Source of the DNA: Pseudomonas putida
GTDB lineage: Bacteria > Pseudomonadota > Gammaproteobacteria > Pseudomonadales > Pseudomonadaceae
NCBI RefSeq assembly: GCF_009883635.2
Contig: NZ_CP026115.2
Location: 2,728,001-2,792,000 of the forward strand
DNA: 64,000 nucleotides
Reading direction: 5' to 3'
Of this stretch, positions 26,577 to 37,797 are shown in pieces. The translations under genes and the position numbers were made by a program. The notes under the pieces were generated by a model. It did not search any database. It saw only the letters and a list, made by a program, of their open reading frames with translations, and was not told the DNA's origin. Position 1 is the stretch's first letter. Every line of letters begins with the position of its first letter.

Positions 26577-27302
26577 TCAGTCCCGCTCCAGCACCCACTG
26601 CTGTGTGCCGGCTGCAAGCTGCGGAATCTCGTCCGCATGGGCAGTGTTCACCGCCTGGAAGATCGCCAGCTTGTCGCCATCACGCTTGAAGATGAACGGC
26701 GCGCCACGCTGATTACGCTCCAGCCACAGGCTGTCGTTGTTGCCACCCATGCTGGCGCAGTCGCCGGCCAGGCACAGGGCGAAACGGTCAGGGCCTGGCA
26801 GGCCGGTGACGTTGCCGGTATCGCTGAAGTGTACGGTGGCGCCCTTGCCCTGACCTTCGATGATCTTCCAGTCGCCACCGAGGTAGGCCTGGTACAGCGC
26901 CTTCTCGAAGCTGCCACCCAGCGGCGTATTGCCAGGTTGCTTGGCGCGCACGAAGGTCTGCTTGGCGCCGCTCTGGTCGGTGGCTTCGAGCTCGTCGCCG
27001 TCGAGTGCCAGCAATTCGGTCTGGCCGCCTGGGAAGCTGGCCTGCCATTGCTTGTCGTTGGCGCTCAGCTGGCCGTCGGCCGCCTCGAAGCCATTGCTGT
27101 AGCTGGCTCGCTGGCTGCTCACATCGAGCTTCCACTCGAAGACCGGGCCGTGTTCGTTCAGGGCTTGGCGCAGGCTGTCGCCCTTGATGGCGGCCTTGAT
27201 GGCGTCCTGGTTGATCCAGGTACCGTTGAAATCTTCGGGTTTGTGGCTGGCGCAGCCGCCCAGAAGCAGGGCTGCCAGCGCGAGGGGCAGTGCTTGACGC
27301 AT
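26577..27302 (-). CDS. Putative lipoprotein, unknown function
   Basis: The protein has 241 residues. It starts MRQALPLALAALLLGGC, so a lipobox (LLGGC) marks Cys17 for lipidation. The rest is soluble, with repeated short strands: FNGTWINQDAIK near 24, QASFPGGQTELLALDGDELEA near 85, and GQGKGATVHFSDTGNVTGLPG near 150. A C(L)AGDC pair near 174 may form a disulfide. Likely anchored in a membrane facing the periplasm. No family was recognised with confidence. AAGG precedes the ATG. It follows ridA on the same strand after a hairpin at 27326-27350. Confidence 0.72.
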   Translation of the reverse strand: MRQALPLALAALLLGGCASHKPEDFNGTWINQDAIKAAIKGDSLRQALNEHGPVFEWKLDVSSQRASYSNGFEAADGQLSANDKQWQASFPGGQTELLALDGDELEATDQSGAKQTFVRAKQPGNTPLGGSFEKALYQAYLGGDWKIIEGQGKGATVHFSDTGNVTGLPGPDRFALCLAGDCASMGGNNDSLWLERNQRGAPFIFKRDGDKLAIFQAVNTAHADEIPQLAAGTQQWVLERD

Positions 27303-27325
27303 GACGGGATAACCTTGCAGAGGAG

Positions 27326-27350
27326 GGTGACGGGCAGGGCGCCCGTCACC
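27326..27350 (-). terminator. Hairpin between ridA and the lipoprotein gene
   Basis: GGTGACGGGC pairs with GCCCGTCACC (10 bp, 5-nt loop) but has no T run. It could be a weak terminator or mRNA end stabiliser. Confidence 0.45.
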
Positions 27351-27357
27351 AGGGGCA

Positions 27358-27738
27358 TCATTCGATGACCAGGATGGCGTCCATTTCGACCTGGGCGCCT
27401 TTCGGCAGTGCAGCAACGCCGATGGCGGCGCGGGCTGGGTAGGGCTGTTCGAAGTAGCGGCCCATCACCTCGTTGACCTTGGCGAAGTGGCTCAGGTCGG
27501 TGAGGAAGATGTTCAGCTTGACGATGTCCTTGAACGAACCGCCAGCTGCTTCAGCCACGGACTTGAGGTTCTCGAACACCTGCACGGTCTGGGCTTCGAA
27601 GCCTTCGACCAGTTCCATGGTCTTCGGGTCCAGCGGGATCTGGCCCGACATGTAGACGGTGTTGCCGGCCTTGATCGCCTGGGAGTAGGTGCCGATAGCG
27701 GCAGGGGCCTTGTCGCTGTTGATTACGGTCTTGCTCAT
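27358..27738 (-). CDS. ridA: RidA-family reactive enamine/imine deaminase
   Basis: The protein has 126 residues and is expected to form a trimer. It releases ammonia from reactive imines and enamines made by PLP enzymes. Typical segments are [20 protein letters not shown] (16-35) and the catalytic Arg in [10 protein letters not shown] near 105, with E121-like VEMDAIL at the end. It lies 23 nt after spoT. Confidence 0.92.
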   Translation of the reverse strand: MSKTVINSDKAPAAIGTYSQAIKAGNTVYMSGQIPLDPKTMELVEGFEAQTVQVFENLKSVAEAAGGSFKDIVKLNIFLTDLSHFAKVNEVMGRYFEQPYPARAAIGVAALPKGAQVEMDAILVIE

Positions 27739-27761
27739 GATGACTCCTTGCGGTTGGCGGA

Positions 27762-29870
27762 CTACGTACGCATGCGGGTGATGCGGACCACGCCGGTCAA
27801 GGTACGCAGCTTCTTGATCACACGCGCCAGGTGCACACGGTCGTGCACGCTGACCACCAGTTGGACCACGCTGATACGGCCGTCGCGTTCGTCCATGCTG
27901 ATCTTCTCGATGTTGCCGTCGGCAGCGTTGACGCTGCTGGCCAGCAGGGCGATCAGGCCGCGCTGGTGTTCAAGCTCGACACGCAGCTCGACATTGAATT
28001 CGCCAGCGATGTCCTTGGCCCAGGAGAGCTGCACGCACTTCTCTGGGTTATGGCGGATTTCGCTGATGTTGCGGCAATTTTCCAGGTGCACGACCATGCC
28101 CTTGCCTGCTGACAGGTGGCCGACGATCGGGTCGCCCGGGATCGGCGTGCAGCACTTGGCGTAGCTCAGCACCAAGCCTTCGGTCCCGCGGATCGCCAGC
28201 GGACCTTCCGGCGCCGGCAGCTGCTCGCCTTCGGCCGACAGCAGGCGGCGGGCGACCACGTAGGCCATGCGGTTGCCCAGGCCGATGTCTTCGAGCAGGT
28301 CTTCGATCAGCTCCAGGCGGTACTCGGCGAGAATCGCCTGGATACGCTCCTGGGGGATTTTCTCCAGGCTGCTGTCGAAACCGGTCAGCACCTTGTTCAG
28401 CAGGCGCTCGCCGAGGCTGATCGACTCGGAGCGGCGCTGCTGCTTGAGGGCATGGCGAATGTGCGTGCGCGCCTTGCCGGTGACCACGAAATTGAGCCAG
28501 GCCGGATTCGGCCGTGCGCCCGGGGCGCTGACGATTTCCACCGTCGAGCCGCTCTGCAGCGGCTCGGACAATGGTGCCAGGCGGCGGTTGATGCGGCAGG
28601 CGATGCAGCTGTTGCCAACGTCGGTGTGCACCGCGTAGGCGAAGTCGACGGCGGTAGAGCCTTTGGGCAGCTCCATGATCCGGCCTTTGGGCGTGAACAC
28701 GTAGACCTCGTCCGGGAACAGGTCGATCTTCACGCTTTCGATGAATTCCAGCGAGTTGCCGGCACGTTGCTGCAGCTCGAGGATGCCCTTGACCCACTGA
28801 CGCGCCCGGGCATGGCTGCCCTTGGGTTGCTCGTCATCGTTGGACTTGTACAGCCAGTGTGCGGCGATGCCGTTGTTGGCCATCTCTTCCATCTCGCGGG
28901 TGCGGATCTGGATTTCGATGGGCACGCCGTGCATGCCGAACAGCGTGGTGTGCAACGACTGGTAGCCGTTGGCCTTGGGGATCGCGATGTAATCCTTGAA
29001 GCGACCGGGCAGCGGCTTGTACAGGTTGTGCACGGCGCCGAGCACGCGGTAGCAGGTGTCGACCTTGTCGACGATGATGCGGAAGGCGTACACGTCCATG
29101 ATCTCGTTGAAGGCGCGGCGCTTGCCACGCATCTTCTTGTAGATGCCATAGAGGTGTTTCTGCCGGCCGCTGACCTCGCCCTCGATACCGTCTGCGGCCA
29201 GGCAGTTGGCCAGCGAGTGCTCGATCTTGGCGACGATCTCTTTACGGTTGCCGCGTGCGCTCTTCACCGCCCGGTGGATCAGCGACGAACGCATCGGGTG
29301 CATGGCCTTGAAGCCGAGGTCCTCGAACTCCACGCGCACGGTGTGCATCCCCAGGCGGTTGGCGATGGGGGCGTAGATCTCAAGGGTTTCCTTGGCGATG
29401 CGCCGGCGTTTTTCGCCAGACAGCACTTCCAGGGTGCGCATGTTGTGCAGGCGATCGGCCAGCTTGACCAGGATCACGCGAATATCGCGGGCCATGGCCA
29501 TGGCCATCTTCTGGAAGTTTTCGGCCTGCGCCTCGGCCTTGGTCTCGAAGTTCATCTGGGTCAGCTTGCTGACCCCATCGACCAGTTCGGCCACGGTCTC
29601 GCCAAATTGCTGGCAGAGGGCTTCCTTGGCGATGCCGGTGTCTTCGATCACGTCGTGCAGCATGGCTGCCATCAGGCTCTGATGGTCCATGTGCATGTCG
29701 GCGAGGATGCTGGCTACGGCCAGCGGATGGGTCACGTAGGGCTCGCCGCTGCGGCGGCGCTGCCCGTCGTGTGCCTGTTCGGCGTAGAAATAGGCGCGGC
29801 GAACCAGGTTGACCTGTTCGGGGCCCAGGTAGGTCGACAGCCGTTCGGCTAAGGCTTCTATGCCCGGCAT
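27762..29870 (-). CDS. spoT: Bifunctional (p)ppGpp synthase/hydrolase SpoT
   Basis: SpoT sets the stringent-response alarmone level; 702 residues. The hydrolase HD domain is at about 20-190 ([39 protein letters not shown]), intact for hydrolysis. The synthase domain at about 230-340 has [14 protein letters not shown] and [22 protein letters not shown] follows near 390 and ACT at the C-terminus ([18 protein letters not shown]). It follows rpoZ by 59 nt, the order usual in gammaproteobacteria. Confidence 0.96.
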   Translation of the reverse strand: MPGIEALAERLSTYLGPEQVNLVRRAYFYAEQAHDGQRRRSGEPYVTHPLAVASILADMHMDHQSLMAAMLHDVIEDTGIAKEALCQQFGETVAELVDGVSKLTQMNFETKAEAQAENFQKMAMAMARDIRVILVKLADRLHNMRTLEVLSGEKRRRIAKETLEIYAPIANRLGMHTVRVEFEDLGFKAMHPMRSSLIHRAVKSARGNRKEIVAKIEHSLANCLAADGIEGEVSGRQKHLYGIYKKMRGKRRAFNEIMDVYAFRIIVDKVDTCYRVLGAVHNLYKPLPGRFKDYIAIPKANGYQSLHTTLFGMHGVPIEIQIRTREMEEMANNGIAAHWLYKSNDDEQPKGSHARARQWVKGILELQQRAGNSLEFIESVKIDLFPDEVYVFTPKGRIMELPKGSTAVDFAYAVHTDVGNSCIACRINRRLAPLSEPLQSGSTVEIVSAPGARPNPAWLNFVVTGKARTHIRHALKQQRRSESISLGERLLNKVLTGFDSSLEKIPQERIQAILAEYRLELIEDLLEDIGLGNRMAYVVARRLLSAEGEQLPAPEGPLAIRGTEGLVLSYAKCCTPIPGDPIVGHLSAGKGMVVHLENCRNISEIRHNPEKCVQLSWAKDIAGEFNVELRVELEHQRGLIALLASSVNAADGNIEKISMDERDGRISVVQLVVSVHDRVHLARVIKKLRTLTGVVRITRMRT

Positions 29871-29929
29871 GGTTTCACCTCTTGCCGAGGAAGAGGGCCT
29901 TGTGCCGCGCGACGTCGACAGGGCATCGA

Positions 29930-30193
29930 TCAGACAGCCTCGTTGGACTCGTCCTCGAACGCGGCGAAGACCGGATCCTCGGTGACGATCTCTTCGGCGG
30001 CGATGAACTCAGGGGTAACGATACCTTCGGCGATTTCGCGCAGGGCGACCACGGTCGGCTTGTCGTTTTCCCACGCTACGCGTGGCTCTTTGCCGCCGGT
30101 AGCCAGCTGACGGGCGCGCTTGGTCGAGAGCATGACCAGCTCAAAACGGTTATCCACGTGTTCCAGGCAGTCTTCAACAGTTACGCGGGCCAT
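29930..30193 (-). CDS. rpoZ: RNA polymerase omega subunit
   Basis: Omega has 87 residues and helps RNA polymerase beta' fold; it also forms part of the ppGpp site. [20 protein letters not shown] and [13 protein letters not shown] are standard. The frame is open six codons further upstream, but ATG 30193 gives the family N-terminus. Being in front of spoT fits the ppGpp link. Confidence 0.95.
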   Translation of the reverse strand: MARVTVEDCLEHVDNRFELVMLSTKRARQLATGGKEPRVAWENDKPTVVALREIAEGIVTPEFIAAEEIVTEDPVFAAFEDESNEAV

Positions 30194-30253
30194 GGTCTTC
30201 CTCAGTAGCAAATGCGGTAGGCGTGCAGCCCAATATGGGCAGGCGGACTCGAT

Positions 30254-30282
30254 AGTTTAAAAAATCACCAGCCAATAGGGAA
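30254..30282 (-). promoter_or_regulatory. Possible promoter of rpoZ-spoT
   Basis: On the minus strand TTCCCT, 17 nt, TAAACT. Only moderately close to a sigma-70 promoter. Confidence 0.35.
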
Positions 30283-30329
30283 GCGCTGTTTTGTCGGCTA
30301 CCTCGTCAGGCCTGCGTATCACCGTACCC

Positions 30330-30363
30330 TGTGGGAGCGGCTTCAGCTGCGAAAGGGCCGGAA
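30330..30363. repeat. Single REP-like unit
   Basis: GTGGGAGCGGCTTCAGCTGC followed by GAAAGGGCCGG resembles one arm of the REP family. It lies in the 204-nt gap between rpoZ and the LysR gene. Confidence 0.5.
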
Positions 30364-30397
30364 CAGACACCCTCGATGCATGCTTCTGACGATAACC

Positions 30398-31270
30398 TCA
30401 GAGCATCGCATCCCGCAACCGCGGCGTCAGTTCCTCGAACAGCGTCTGCACCGAGCGCAACGCCCGGCAATCCGGCCGCGTCAGCAGCCACAGCTGGGTA
30501 TCGCAGCCTGGCAGCGGCCCGCTCAACGCGTCGACCCCCGGCAGCGCATGCACCATATAGTCGGGCAATGCCGCCACGCCCAGCCCGGTGCTCACCAGCT
30601 GGGCGATGGTCGACATGCCGCTGCACTGGTAGCGCGGGCTCAGCCCTGGGAATTGCTGGTTGCGCCAGACCACGGTGGGGTGGTCCTGCATGGAATCGTC
30701 CGGGGCGATCCACGGCACGCTGCTGGCCGACTCGTTCAGGCGCTCGCGCCACTGCGGCTGACCGCAGATCACATAAGATGTGGAACCCAGGCAACGACCC
30801 ACCAGATGCTCCGGCGGCGTATTGGTCAGGCGCAGTGCGATGTCGGCATCGCGCCGGCTGAGGTTGGCGAAGGTATTGGAGGTGCCCATCTCCAGCGACA
30901 ACGCCGGGTAGTTCGGCATGAACGCCGCCAGCGCCGGCAGCAGTAGGCTGTGCATCACTGCCTCTGTGCAGGTCAGGCGCACGGTGCCGCTGACCACCTG
31001 CTCGCCGCTGGTCATGGCGATGCGTGCGGCATCCAGCGCCTGTTCAGCGCGCTCGGCCTGCTCGGCCAGGGCCTGGGCCGTGTCCGTCGGCAGGTAGCCT
31101 TTGCGGCTTTTCACGAACAGCGCGGTGCCCAGCGCCGACTCCAGCCGGCGAATCGAGCGGAACACGGTCGAAACGTCGACCTTGAGCAGTTCGGCGGCCT
31201 TGGCCAGTGAGCGCCCGCGTTCCAGTGCCAGGACCAGGGAGAGGTCGGCGTGGGTAATCTGATATTGCAT
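30398..31270 (-). CDS. LysR-family transcriptional regulator next to a polyamine gene set
   Basis: The protein has 290 residues. The HTH is at 17-40 (SLAKAAELLKVDVSTVFRSI). The rest is a LysR substrate domain (VSGTVRLTCTEAVMHSLLLP near 90; ADIALRLTNTPPEHLVGR near 145). Start ATG at 31270 gives MQYQITHADLSLV; the frame is open 63 codons upstream but without LysR sequence. It faces the ligase gene across 206 nt, the usual plan when a LysR regulator controls its neighbour, so putrescine or a related amine is a plausible effector. This is inference. Confidence 0.85.
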   Translation of the reverse strand: MQYQITHADLSLVLALERGRSLAKAAELLKVDVSTVFRSIRRLESALGTALFVKSRKGYLPTDTAQALAEQAERAEQALDAARIAMTSGEQVVSGTVRLTCTEAVMHSLLLPALAAFMPNYPALSLEMGTSNTFANLSRRDADIALRLTNTPPEHLVGRCLGSTSYVICGQPQWRERLNESASSVPWIAPDDSMQDHPTVVWRNQQFPGLSPRYQCSGMSTIAQLVSTGLGVAALPDYMVHALPGVDALSGPLPGCDTQLWLLTRPDCRALRSVQTLFEELTPRLRDAML

Positions 31271-31476
31271 TGGTGCACGCTCTGCTTGCCGAATTGCCAA
31301 TGTCTGTTGCGTGAGGGCCATTTTATAGTGAAACGGCCCCCGGGAATCAATGCGCCCGGTCGGGCAACCAATCCCCACGATGGGAAAGTGAAAAGAACAA
31401 CAGCTGCAACCATCGTCGCCCGTGAGGCGCCAGCCGTATCCCCCACATCGCCGCAGCAAATCATAGGATGTAAGCC

Positions 31477-32859
31477 ATGACGTCGGTCACCCCGTGCGCC
31501 AGTACTTCCAGCGAGATGAATGACTTCCTTCAGGCCCATCCGGATACGCAGTACGTCGATCTGCTGATTTCCGACATGAACGGCGTGGTACGCGGCAAGC
31601 GCATCGAGCGCGCCAGCCTGCACAAGGTGTACGAGAAAGGTATCAACCTGCCGGCCTCGTTGTTCGCCCTCGACATCAATGGCTCGACCGTGGAAAGCAC
31701 CGGCCTGGGCCTGGACATCGGTGACGCCGACCGCATCTGCTACCCGATTGCCGGCACGCTGTCCGACGAGCCGTGGCAGAAGCGCCCGACCGCACAGCTG
31801 CTGATGACCATGCACGAACTCGACGGTGAGCCGTTCTTCGCCGACCCGCGCGAAGTGCTGCGCCAGGTGGTGAGCAAGTTCGACGCCATGGGCCTGGATA
31901 TCTGCGCCGCGTTCGAGCTGGAGTTCTACCTGATCGACCAGGACAACCTCAACGGTCGCCCGCAACCGCCCCGCTCGCCAATCTCGGGCAAGCGCCCGCA
32001 GTCGACCCAGGTGTACCTGATCGACGACCTCGACGAATACGCCGACTGCCTGCAGGACATGCTCGAAGCGGCCAAGGAGCAAGGCCTGCCTGCCGATGCC
32101 ATCGTCAAGGAAAGTGCCCCGGCGCAGTTCGAGGTCAACCTGCACCACGTCGCCGACCCGATGAAGGCCTGCGACTATGCGATCCTGCTCAAGCGCCTGA
32201 TCAAGAACGTCGCCTACGACCATGAAATGGACACCACCTTCATGGCCAAGCCCTACCCGGGCCAGGCGGGCAACGGCCTGCACGTGCACATCTCGCTGCT
32301 GGACAAGAAAACAGGCAAGAACATCTTCGCCAATGAAGACCCGCTGCAAAGCGACGCCCTGCGCCACGCCATCGGCGGTGTACTCGAGACCATGCCGGCG
32401 TCGATGGCCTTCCTGTGCCCGAACATCAACTCCTACCGCCGCTTCGGTGCGCAGTTCTACGTACCGAACGCGCCGAGCTGGGGCCTGGACAACCGCACCG
32501 TGGCCGTGCGCGTACCGACCGACAGTAGCGACAACGTGCGCATCGAGCACCGCGTGGCCGGCGCCGATGCCAACCCGTACCTGATGCTGGCGGCCATCCT
32601 GGCCGGCATTCACCACGGCCTGACCAGCAAGATCGAGCCAAGTGCACCGATCGAAGGCAACTCCTACGAACAGCTGGAGCAGAGCCTGCCGAACAACCTG
32701 CGCGACGCCCTGCGTGCGCTGGATGACAGTGAAGTCCTCAACCAATACATCAGCCCGGACTACATCGATATCTTCGTGGCCTGCAAGGAAAGTGAGCTGG
32801 CCGAGTTCGAAGTTTCGATTTCCGACCTCGAGTACAACTGGTACCTGCACACGGTGTAA
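31477..32859 (+). CDS. Glutamine-synthetase-family ligase, probable gamma-glutamylpolyamine synthetase
   Basis: The protein has 460 residues and likely joins glutamate to putrescine or another amine using ATP, the first step of the gamma-glutamyl polyamine route (PuuA in E. coli, PauA in P. aeruginosa). Catalytic segments include the metal-binding AFELEFYL near 147, FMAKPYPGQAGNGLHVHISL near 252-272 and NSYRRFGAQFYVP near 319, then RVPTDSSDNVRIEHRVAGAD near 346. The N-terminus is shorter than in GlnA, and no clear adenylylation Tyr motif is seen. AGGATG precedes the ATG. The amidotransferase gene begins 4 nt after the stop codon. Confidence 0.86.
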   Translation: MTSVTPCASTSSEMNDFLQAHPDTQYVDLLISDMNGVVRGKRIERASLHKVYEKGINLPASLFALDINGSTVESTGLGLDIGDADRICYPIAGTLSDEPWQKRPTAQLLMTMHELDGEPFFADPREVLRQVVSKFDAMGLDICAAFELEFYLIDQDNLNGRPQPPRSPISGKRPQSTQVYLIDDLDEYADCLQDMLEAAKEQGLPADAIVKESAPAQFEVNLHHVADPMKACDYAILLKRLIKNVAYDHEMDTTFMAKPYPGQAGNGLHVHISLLDKKTGKNIFANEDPLQSDALRHAIGGVLETMPASMAFLCPNINSYRRFGAQFYVPNAPSWGLDNRTVAVRVPTDSSDNVRIEHRVAGADANPYLMLAAILAGIHHGLTSKIEPSAPIEGNSYEQLEQSLPNNLRDALRALDDSEVLNQYISPDYIDIFVACKESELAEFEVSISDLEYNWYLHTV

Positions 32860-32863
32860 GCCC

Positions 32864-33619
32864 ATGAGCGCAATTGCGGTCCCCTTGATCGGTATCAGCG
32901 CCTGCCGTCAGCAGGTGGGGAAGAACTCGTCGCACACGGTGGGCGACAAGTACGTGGAGGCCGCCGGCTTCGCCGGATTGCCGCTGATCCTGCCGGCCCG
33001 CGACGGCGGCAGTGATACTCAGGCGCTGCTGGCCCAGCTCGACGGTATTGTTTTTACCGGCTCGCCTTCAAATATCGAGCCGCATCATTACAATGGCGCC
33101 GCCAGCGCCGAAGGGACCCGGCACGACCTTGCCCGTGATCGGCTGACCCTACCGCTGCTGCAGGCGGCGATTGCCGCCGGCGTGCCGGTGTTCTGCATCT
33201 GCCGTGGCTTCCAGGAACTGAACGTGGCCTTGGGCGGCAGCTTGCACCAGCGTGTGCATGAGCTGCCCGGCTACATGGACCATCGTGAACCTGAGGATGC
33301 ACCCCTGGAGGTGCAATACGGCCCTCGTCATCCCGTCAGCGTTGCGCCTGGCGGGTTGTTCGAGCGCCTGGGCCTGGCTGCGCAGTTCGAGGTCAACTCG
33401 CTGCACAGCCAGGGCATCGACCGCCTGGCCCCAGGCCTGCGGGTCGAGGCACGGGCCCCGGATGGCCTGATCGAAGCAGTGTCGATGCCTGACGCGCCGG
33501 GCTTTGTACTTGGCGTGCAGTGGCACCCTGAATGGCGTTTCGCCGACAACCCGGTCTCCCGGAGCCTTTTCCAGGCGTTCCGCGAGGCCTGTATTGCCCA
33601 TGCTGCACGGGAGGTCTGA
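32864..33619 (+). CDS. Class I glutamine-amidotransferase-like hydrolase, probable gamma-glutamyl-GABA hydrolase
   Basis: The protein has 251 residues. It resembles PuuD of E. coli (PauD), which splits gamma-Glu-GABA to glutamate and GABA. The nucleophile elbow is FCICRGFQELNV, with C113 as the nucleophile, and the late His-Glu is in QWHPEWRF near 222. It begins 4 nt after the ligase gene, so the two form one operon. The true start is ATG 32864; the frame is open earlier, inside the ligase gene. Confidence 0.86.
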   Translation: MSAIAVPLIGISACRQQVGKNSSHTVGDKYVEAAGFAGLPLILPARDGGSDTQALLAQLDGIVFTGSPSNIEPHHYNGAASAEGTRHDLARDRLTLPLLQAAIAAGVPVFCICRGFQELNVALGGSLHQRVHELPGYMDHREPEDAPLEVQYGPRHPVSVAPGGLFERLGLAAQFEVNSLHSQGIDRLAPGLRVEARAPDGLIEAVSMPDAPGFVLGVQWHPEWRFADNPVSRSLFQAFREACIAHAAREV

Positions 33620-33736
33620 CAGAAGTCAGCCAAAAGTCCGGGATGACTCACCCCCGGCAGCGCGCTTTCAATGAGTGGAAGCAGGCCTTGGGAACAGGGC
33701 CTGTGAAAACAATTCCAATAGTTACGGCAAAAACTC

Positions 33737-35275
33737 ATGAGCAATTACACAGAAGCCGGCCGCCCACCCGATGTGGCCGACTCGGGCAGCACTCAGCGCA
33801 GCAAAGGCTTGGCCAAGGGCCGACTTGGCCTGCTGGCCAGCGTGGTGCTGGGCATTTCCACCATCGCCCCGGTCTACACCCTGACCGGCGCCCTTGGCCC
33901 GACCGTACGTGAGGTCGGTGCTCATCTTCCCGCCGTGTTCATTGTCGGCTTCCTGCCGATGCTGCTGGTTGCCCTGGGCTACCGCGAGCTGAATTCGGCC
34001 GAGCCGGACAGCGGCACTTCGTTTACCTGGTCGGCCCGCGCCTTTGGCCCGATGATCGGCTGGATCGGTGGCTGGGGGCTGGTCGTGGCCACCACCATCG
34101 TGCTGTCCAACCTGGCGGGTGTTGCCGTCGACTTCTTCTATCTGTTCCTCAGCCAGATCACCGGCCACCATGAGTTGGCGGCGCTGGCCGACAACCTGTT
34201 GATCAACATCACCACCTGCTGCGTGTTCATCGCCATGGCGGTGTGGATCTGCTGCCGCGGCATGGCCACCACCATGACCGTGCAATACGGGCTGGTGGCG
34301 CTGCAGCTGATGGTATTGCTCGGCTTTGCCTTCGCGGCCTTCGGCGGCACCACCGCGCCGCCACCGCTGGAGTTCGATTTCGCCTGGTTCAACCCGTTCG
34401 GTGTCGAGTCGTTCTCGGCCTTTGCCGCGGGGCTGTCGCTGTCGATCTTCATTTTCTGGGGCTGGGACGTGTGCCTGACCGTCAGCGAAGAGTCGGTTGG
34501 CAGTGACGAGGTGCCGGGCAAGGCGGCCACCTGGACGGTGCTGCTGATCCTTGGCCTGTACCTGGTTACCGCCATTGCCACCCTGCAGTTCGCCGGCATC
34601 AGCGAGCAAGGCCTGGGCCTGAACAACCCGCGCATCCAGGAAAACGTGTTCGCACACCTGGCGGGGCCGGTGATGGGGCCGTTGGCGATCCTGATGTCGA
34701 TCGCGGTGCTGGCGAGTACCGCGGCGTCGCTGCAGTCGACCTTCGTGTCGCCGGCGCGCACGCTGCTGGCCATGGGTTACTACGGCGCGGTGCCGCAGAA
34801 ATTCGCCAGCGTCTGCCCGCGTTCGCAAACGCCGCGTTACGCGACCATTTGCGCCGGTGTGGCGGCAGGCCTGTTCTACGTGACCATGCGTACCCTGAGC
34901 GAGAACGTGCTGGCAGACACCATCACGGCGCTGGGCATGATGATCTGCTTCTACTATTCGCTGACGGCGTTCGCCTGCGTCTGGTACTTCCGTGACAGCC
35001 TGTTCGGCAGCCTGCGCCACTTCTTCATGCGCGGCCTGTGCCCTTTGGTGGGAGGGGTGATCCTGTCGGTAATCTTCGTGCGCACGGCCATCGACAGCGC
35101 CTCGCCGGACTTTGGCAGCGGCTCGCATGTGGCCGGGCTGGGCTTGGTGTTCGTGATTGCGGCGATCATTTCGGCACTGGGGATCGTGCTGATGATGATC
35201 TCGCGGATGCGTGCGCCGGCTTACTTCCTCGGGGCTACCCTGCGTCAGCAGGCCACCCTGCCACTGCAGGACTAA
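33737..35275 (+). CDS. APC-family amino-acid/polyamine permease
   Basis: The protein has 512 residues with about 12 to 14 hydrophobic segments. LGLLASVVLGISTIAPVYTLTG (residues 30-50) is the first helix with the small-residue binding loop of APC transporters. SEESVGSDEVPGKAATWTVL near 255 is another family mark. Given its place 117 nt after the amidotransferase gene and ligase, it probably imports putrescine or another amine, but the substrate is not shown by the sequence. Confidence 0.85.
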   Translation: MSNYTEAGRPPDVADSGSTQRSKGLAKGRLGLLASVVLGISTIAPVYTLTGALGPTVREVGAHLPAVFIVGFLPMLLVALGYRELNSAEPDSGTSFTWSARAFGPMIGWIGGWGLVVATTIVLSNLAGVAVDFFYLFLSQITGHHELAALADNLLINITTCCVFIAMAVWICCRGMATTMTVQYGLVALQLMVLLGFAFAAFGGTTAPPPLEFDFAWFNPFGVESFSAFAAGLSLSIFIFWGWDVCLTVSEESVGSDEVPGKAATWTVLLILGLYLVTAIATLQFAGISEQGLGLNNPRIQENVFAHLAGPVMGPLAILMSIAVLASTAASLQSTFVSPARTLLAMGYYGAVPQKFASVCPRSQTPRYATICAGVAAGLFYVTMRTLSENVLADTITALGMMICFYYSLTAFACVWYFRDSLFGSLRHFFMRGLCPLVGGVILSVIFVRTAIDSASPDFGSGSHVAGLGLVFVIAAIISALGIVLMMISRMRAPAYFLGATLRQQATLPLQD

Positions 35276-35278
35276 TGC

Positions 35279-35303
35279 AAAGGGGCCGCAAAGCGGCCCC
35301 TTT
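35279..35303. terminator. Bidirectional terminator between the permease gene and gmk
   Basis: AAAGGGGCCGC, loop AAA, GCGGCCCCTTT. Both strands end in a short T run. Confidence 0.85.
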
Positions 35304-35310
35304 CGGTGTA

Positions 35311-36808
<1,498 letters not shown>

Positions 36809-36947
36809 GGGAAGTACCTCGCGTAAATGAATTGAAGGCGCGCGATTGTAGCGCAGTGCGCACGTGACGCCCAATCCGCCCATGTTACAGAGCACGTGCC
36901 AGTGAGTGGGAAAAGGCGACAGGCTGCCGGGGGCGCGACAATAGGCA

Positions 36948-36976
36948 TGTCCTCTGGGGGCGACGGGCACTATAAT
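36948..36976 (+). promoter_or_regulatory. Promoter of rph
   Basis: TATAAT at 36971-36976 is a perfect -10; TGTCCT at 36948-36953 is a weak -35 at 17-nt spacing. The start codon lies 37 nt downstream. Confidence 0.72.
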
Positions 36977-37013
36977 GGCGGGCAGATTCAAAGTCCCAGT
37001 ACAGGTATCCCAG

Positions 37014-37736
37014 ATGAAACGTCCAAGTGGTCGCGCCGCCGATCAGCTCCGCTCGATCCGCATCACCCGCAACTACACCAAGCACGCCGAAGGGTCGGTA
37101 CTGGTCGAGTTCGGTGACACCAAGGTCATCTGCACGGTCAGCGTCGAAAACGGCGTACCGCGCTTCCTCAAAGGCCAGGGCCAAGGTTGGCTGACCGCCG
37201 AGTATGGCATGCTGCCGCGTTCCACCGGCGAGCGTAACCAGCGCGAAGCCAGCCGTGGCAAGCAAGGTGGCCGCACCCTGGAAATCCAGCGCCTGATCGG
37301 CCGTTCGCTGCGCGCCGCCCTGGACATGAGCAAGCTCGGTGACATCACCCTGTACATCGACTGCGACGTGATCCAGGCCGATGGCGGCACCCGCACCGCT
37401 TCGATCACTGGCGCCATGGTCGCCCTGTGCGACGCCCTGGCCGTGATCAAGAAGCGCGGTGGCCTGAAGGCCGGCAACCCGCTCAAGCACATGATCGCTG
37501 CCGTATCGGTGGGCATGTACCAGGGCGAAGCGGTACTCGACCTGGACTACTTGGAAGATTCCGCTGCGGAAACCGACCTCAACGTGGTCATGACCAGCGC
37601 CGGTGGTTTCATCGAAGTACAGGGCACTGCCGAAGGTGCGCCGTTCCAGCCTGAAGACTTCAACGCCATGCTGGCGCTGGCGCAAAAGGGCATGAGCGAA
37701 ATCTTCGAACTGCAGAACGCCGCATTGGCCGACTGA
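37014..37736 (+). CDS. rph: Ribonuclease PH
   Basis: This phosphorolytic 3' exonuclease trims tRNA ends; 240 residues. [20 protein letters not shown] is the standard beginning, [20 protein letters not shown] (about 78-97) holds the phosphate-binding Arg, and [16 protein letters not shown] near 115 the acidic metal residues. The ATG at 37014 is used; the frame is open 13 codons upstream. Confidence 0.95.
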   Translation: MKRPSGRAADQLRSIRITRNYTKHAEGSVLVEFGDTKVICTVSVENGVPRFLKGQGQGWLTAEYGMLPRSTGERNQREASRGKQGGRTLEIQRLIGRSLRAALDMSKLGDITLYIDCDVIQADGGTRTASITGAMVALCDALAVIKKRGGLKAGNPLKHMIAAVSVGMYQGEAVLDLDYLEDSAAETDLNVVMTSAGGFIEVQGTAEGAPFQPEDFNAMLALAQKGMSEIFELQNAALAD

Positions 37737-37747
37737 CTGTTCCTACA

Positions 37748-37787
37748 GACACAAAAAAGCCGACATCACTGTCGGCTTTTTTGTGTC
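37748..37787. terminator. Strong bidirectional terminator between rph and crc
   Basis: GACACAAAAAAGCCGACA pairs with TGTCGGCTTTTTTGTGTC around the loop TCAC. T and A runs make it act on both strands. Confidence 0.92.
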
Positions 37788-37797
37788 TGAGCAGGGC

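Noticed and set aside
31393..31400. CA motif AAGAACAA before the glutamine-synthetase-like gene as an Hfq/Crc site
   Set aside because: It fits the pattern but lies 76 nt from the start codon, too far for the usual translational block.
33722..35128. Minus-strand ORF opposite the APC permease
   Set aside because: His/Gln/Arg-rich without membrane segments; the plus-strand permease is clear.
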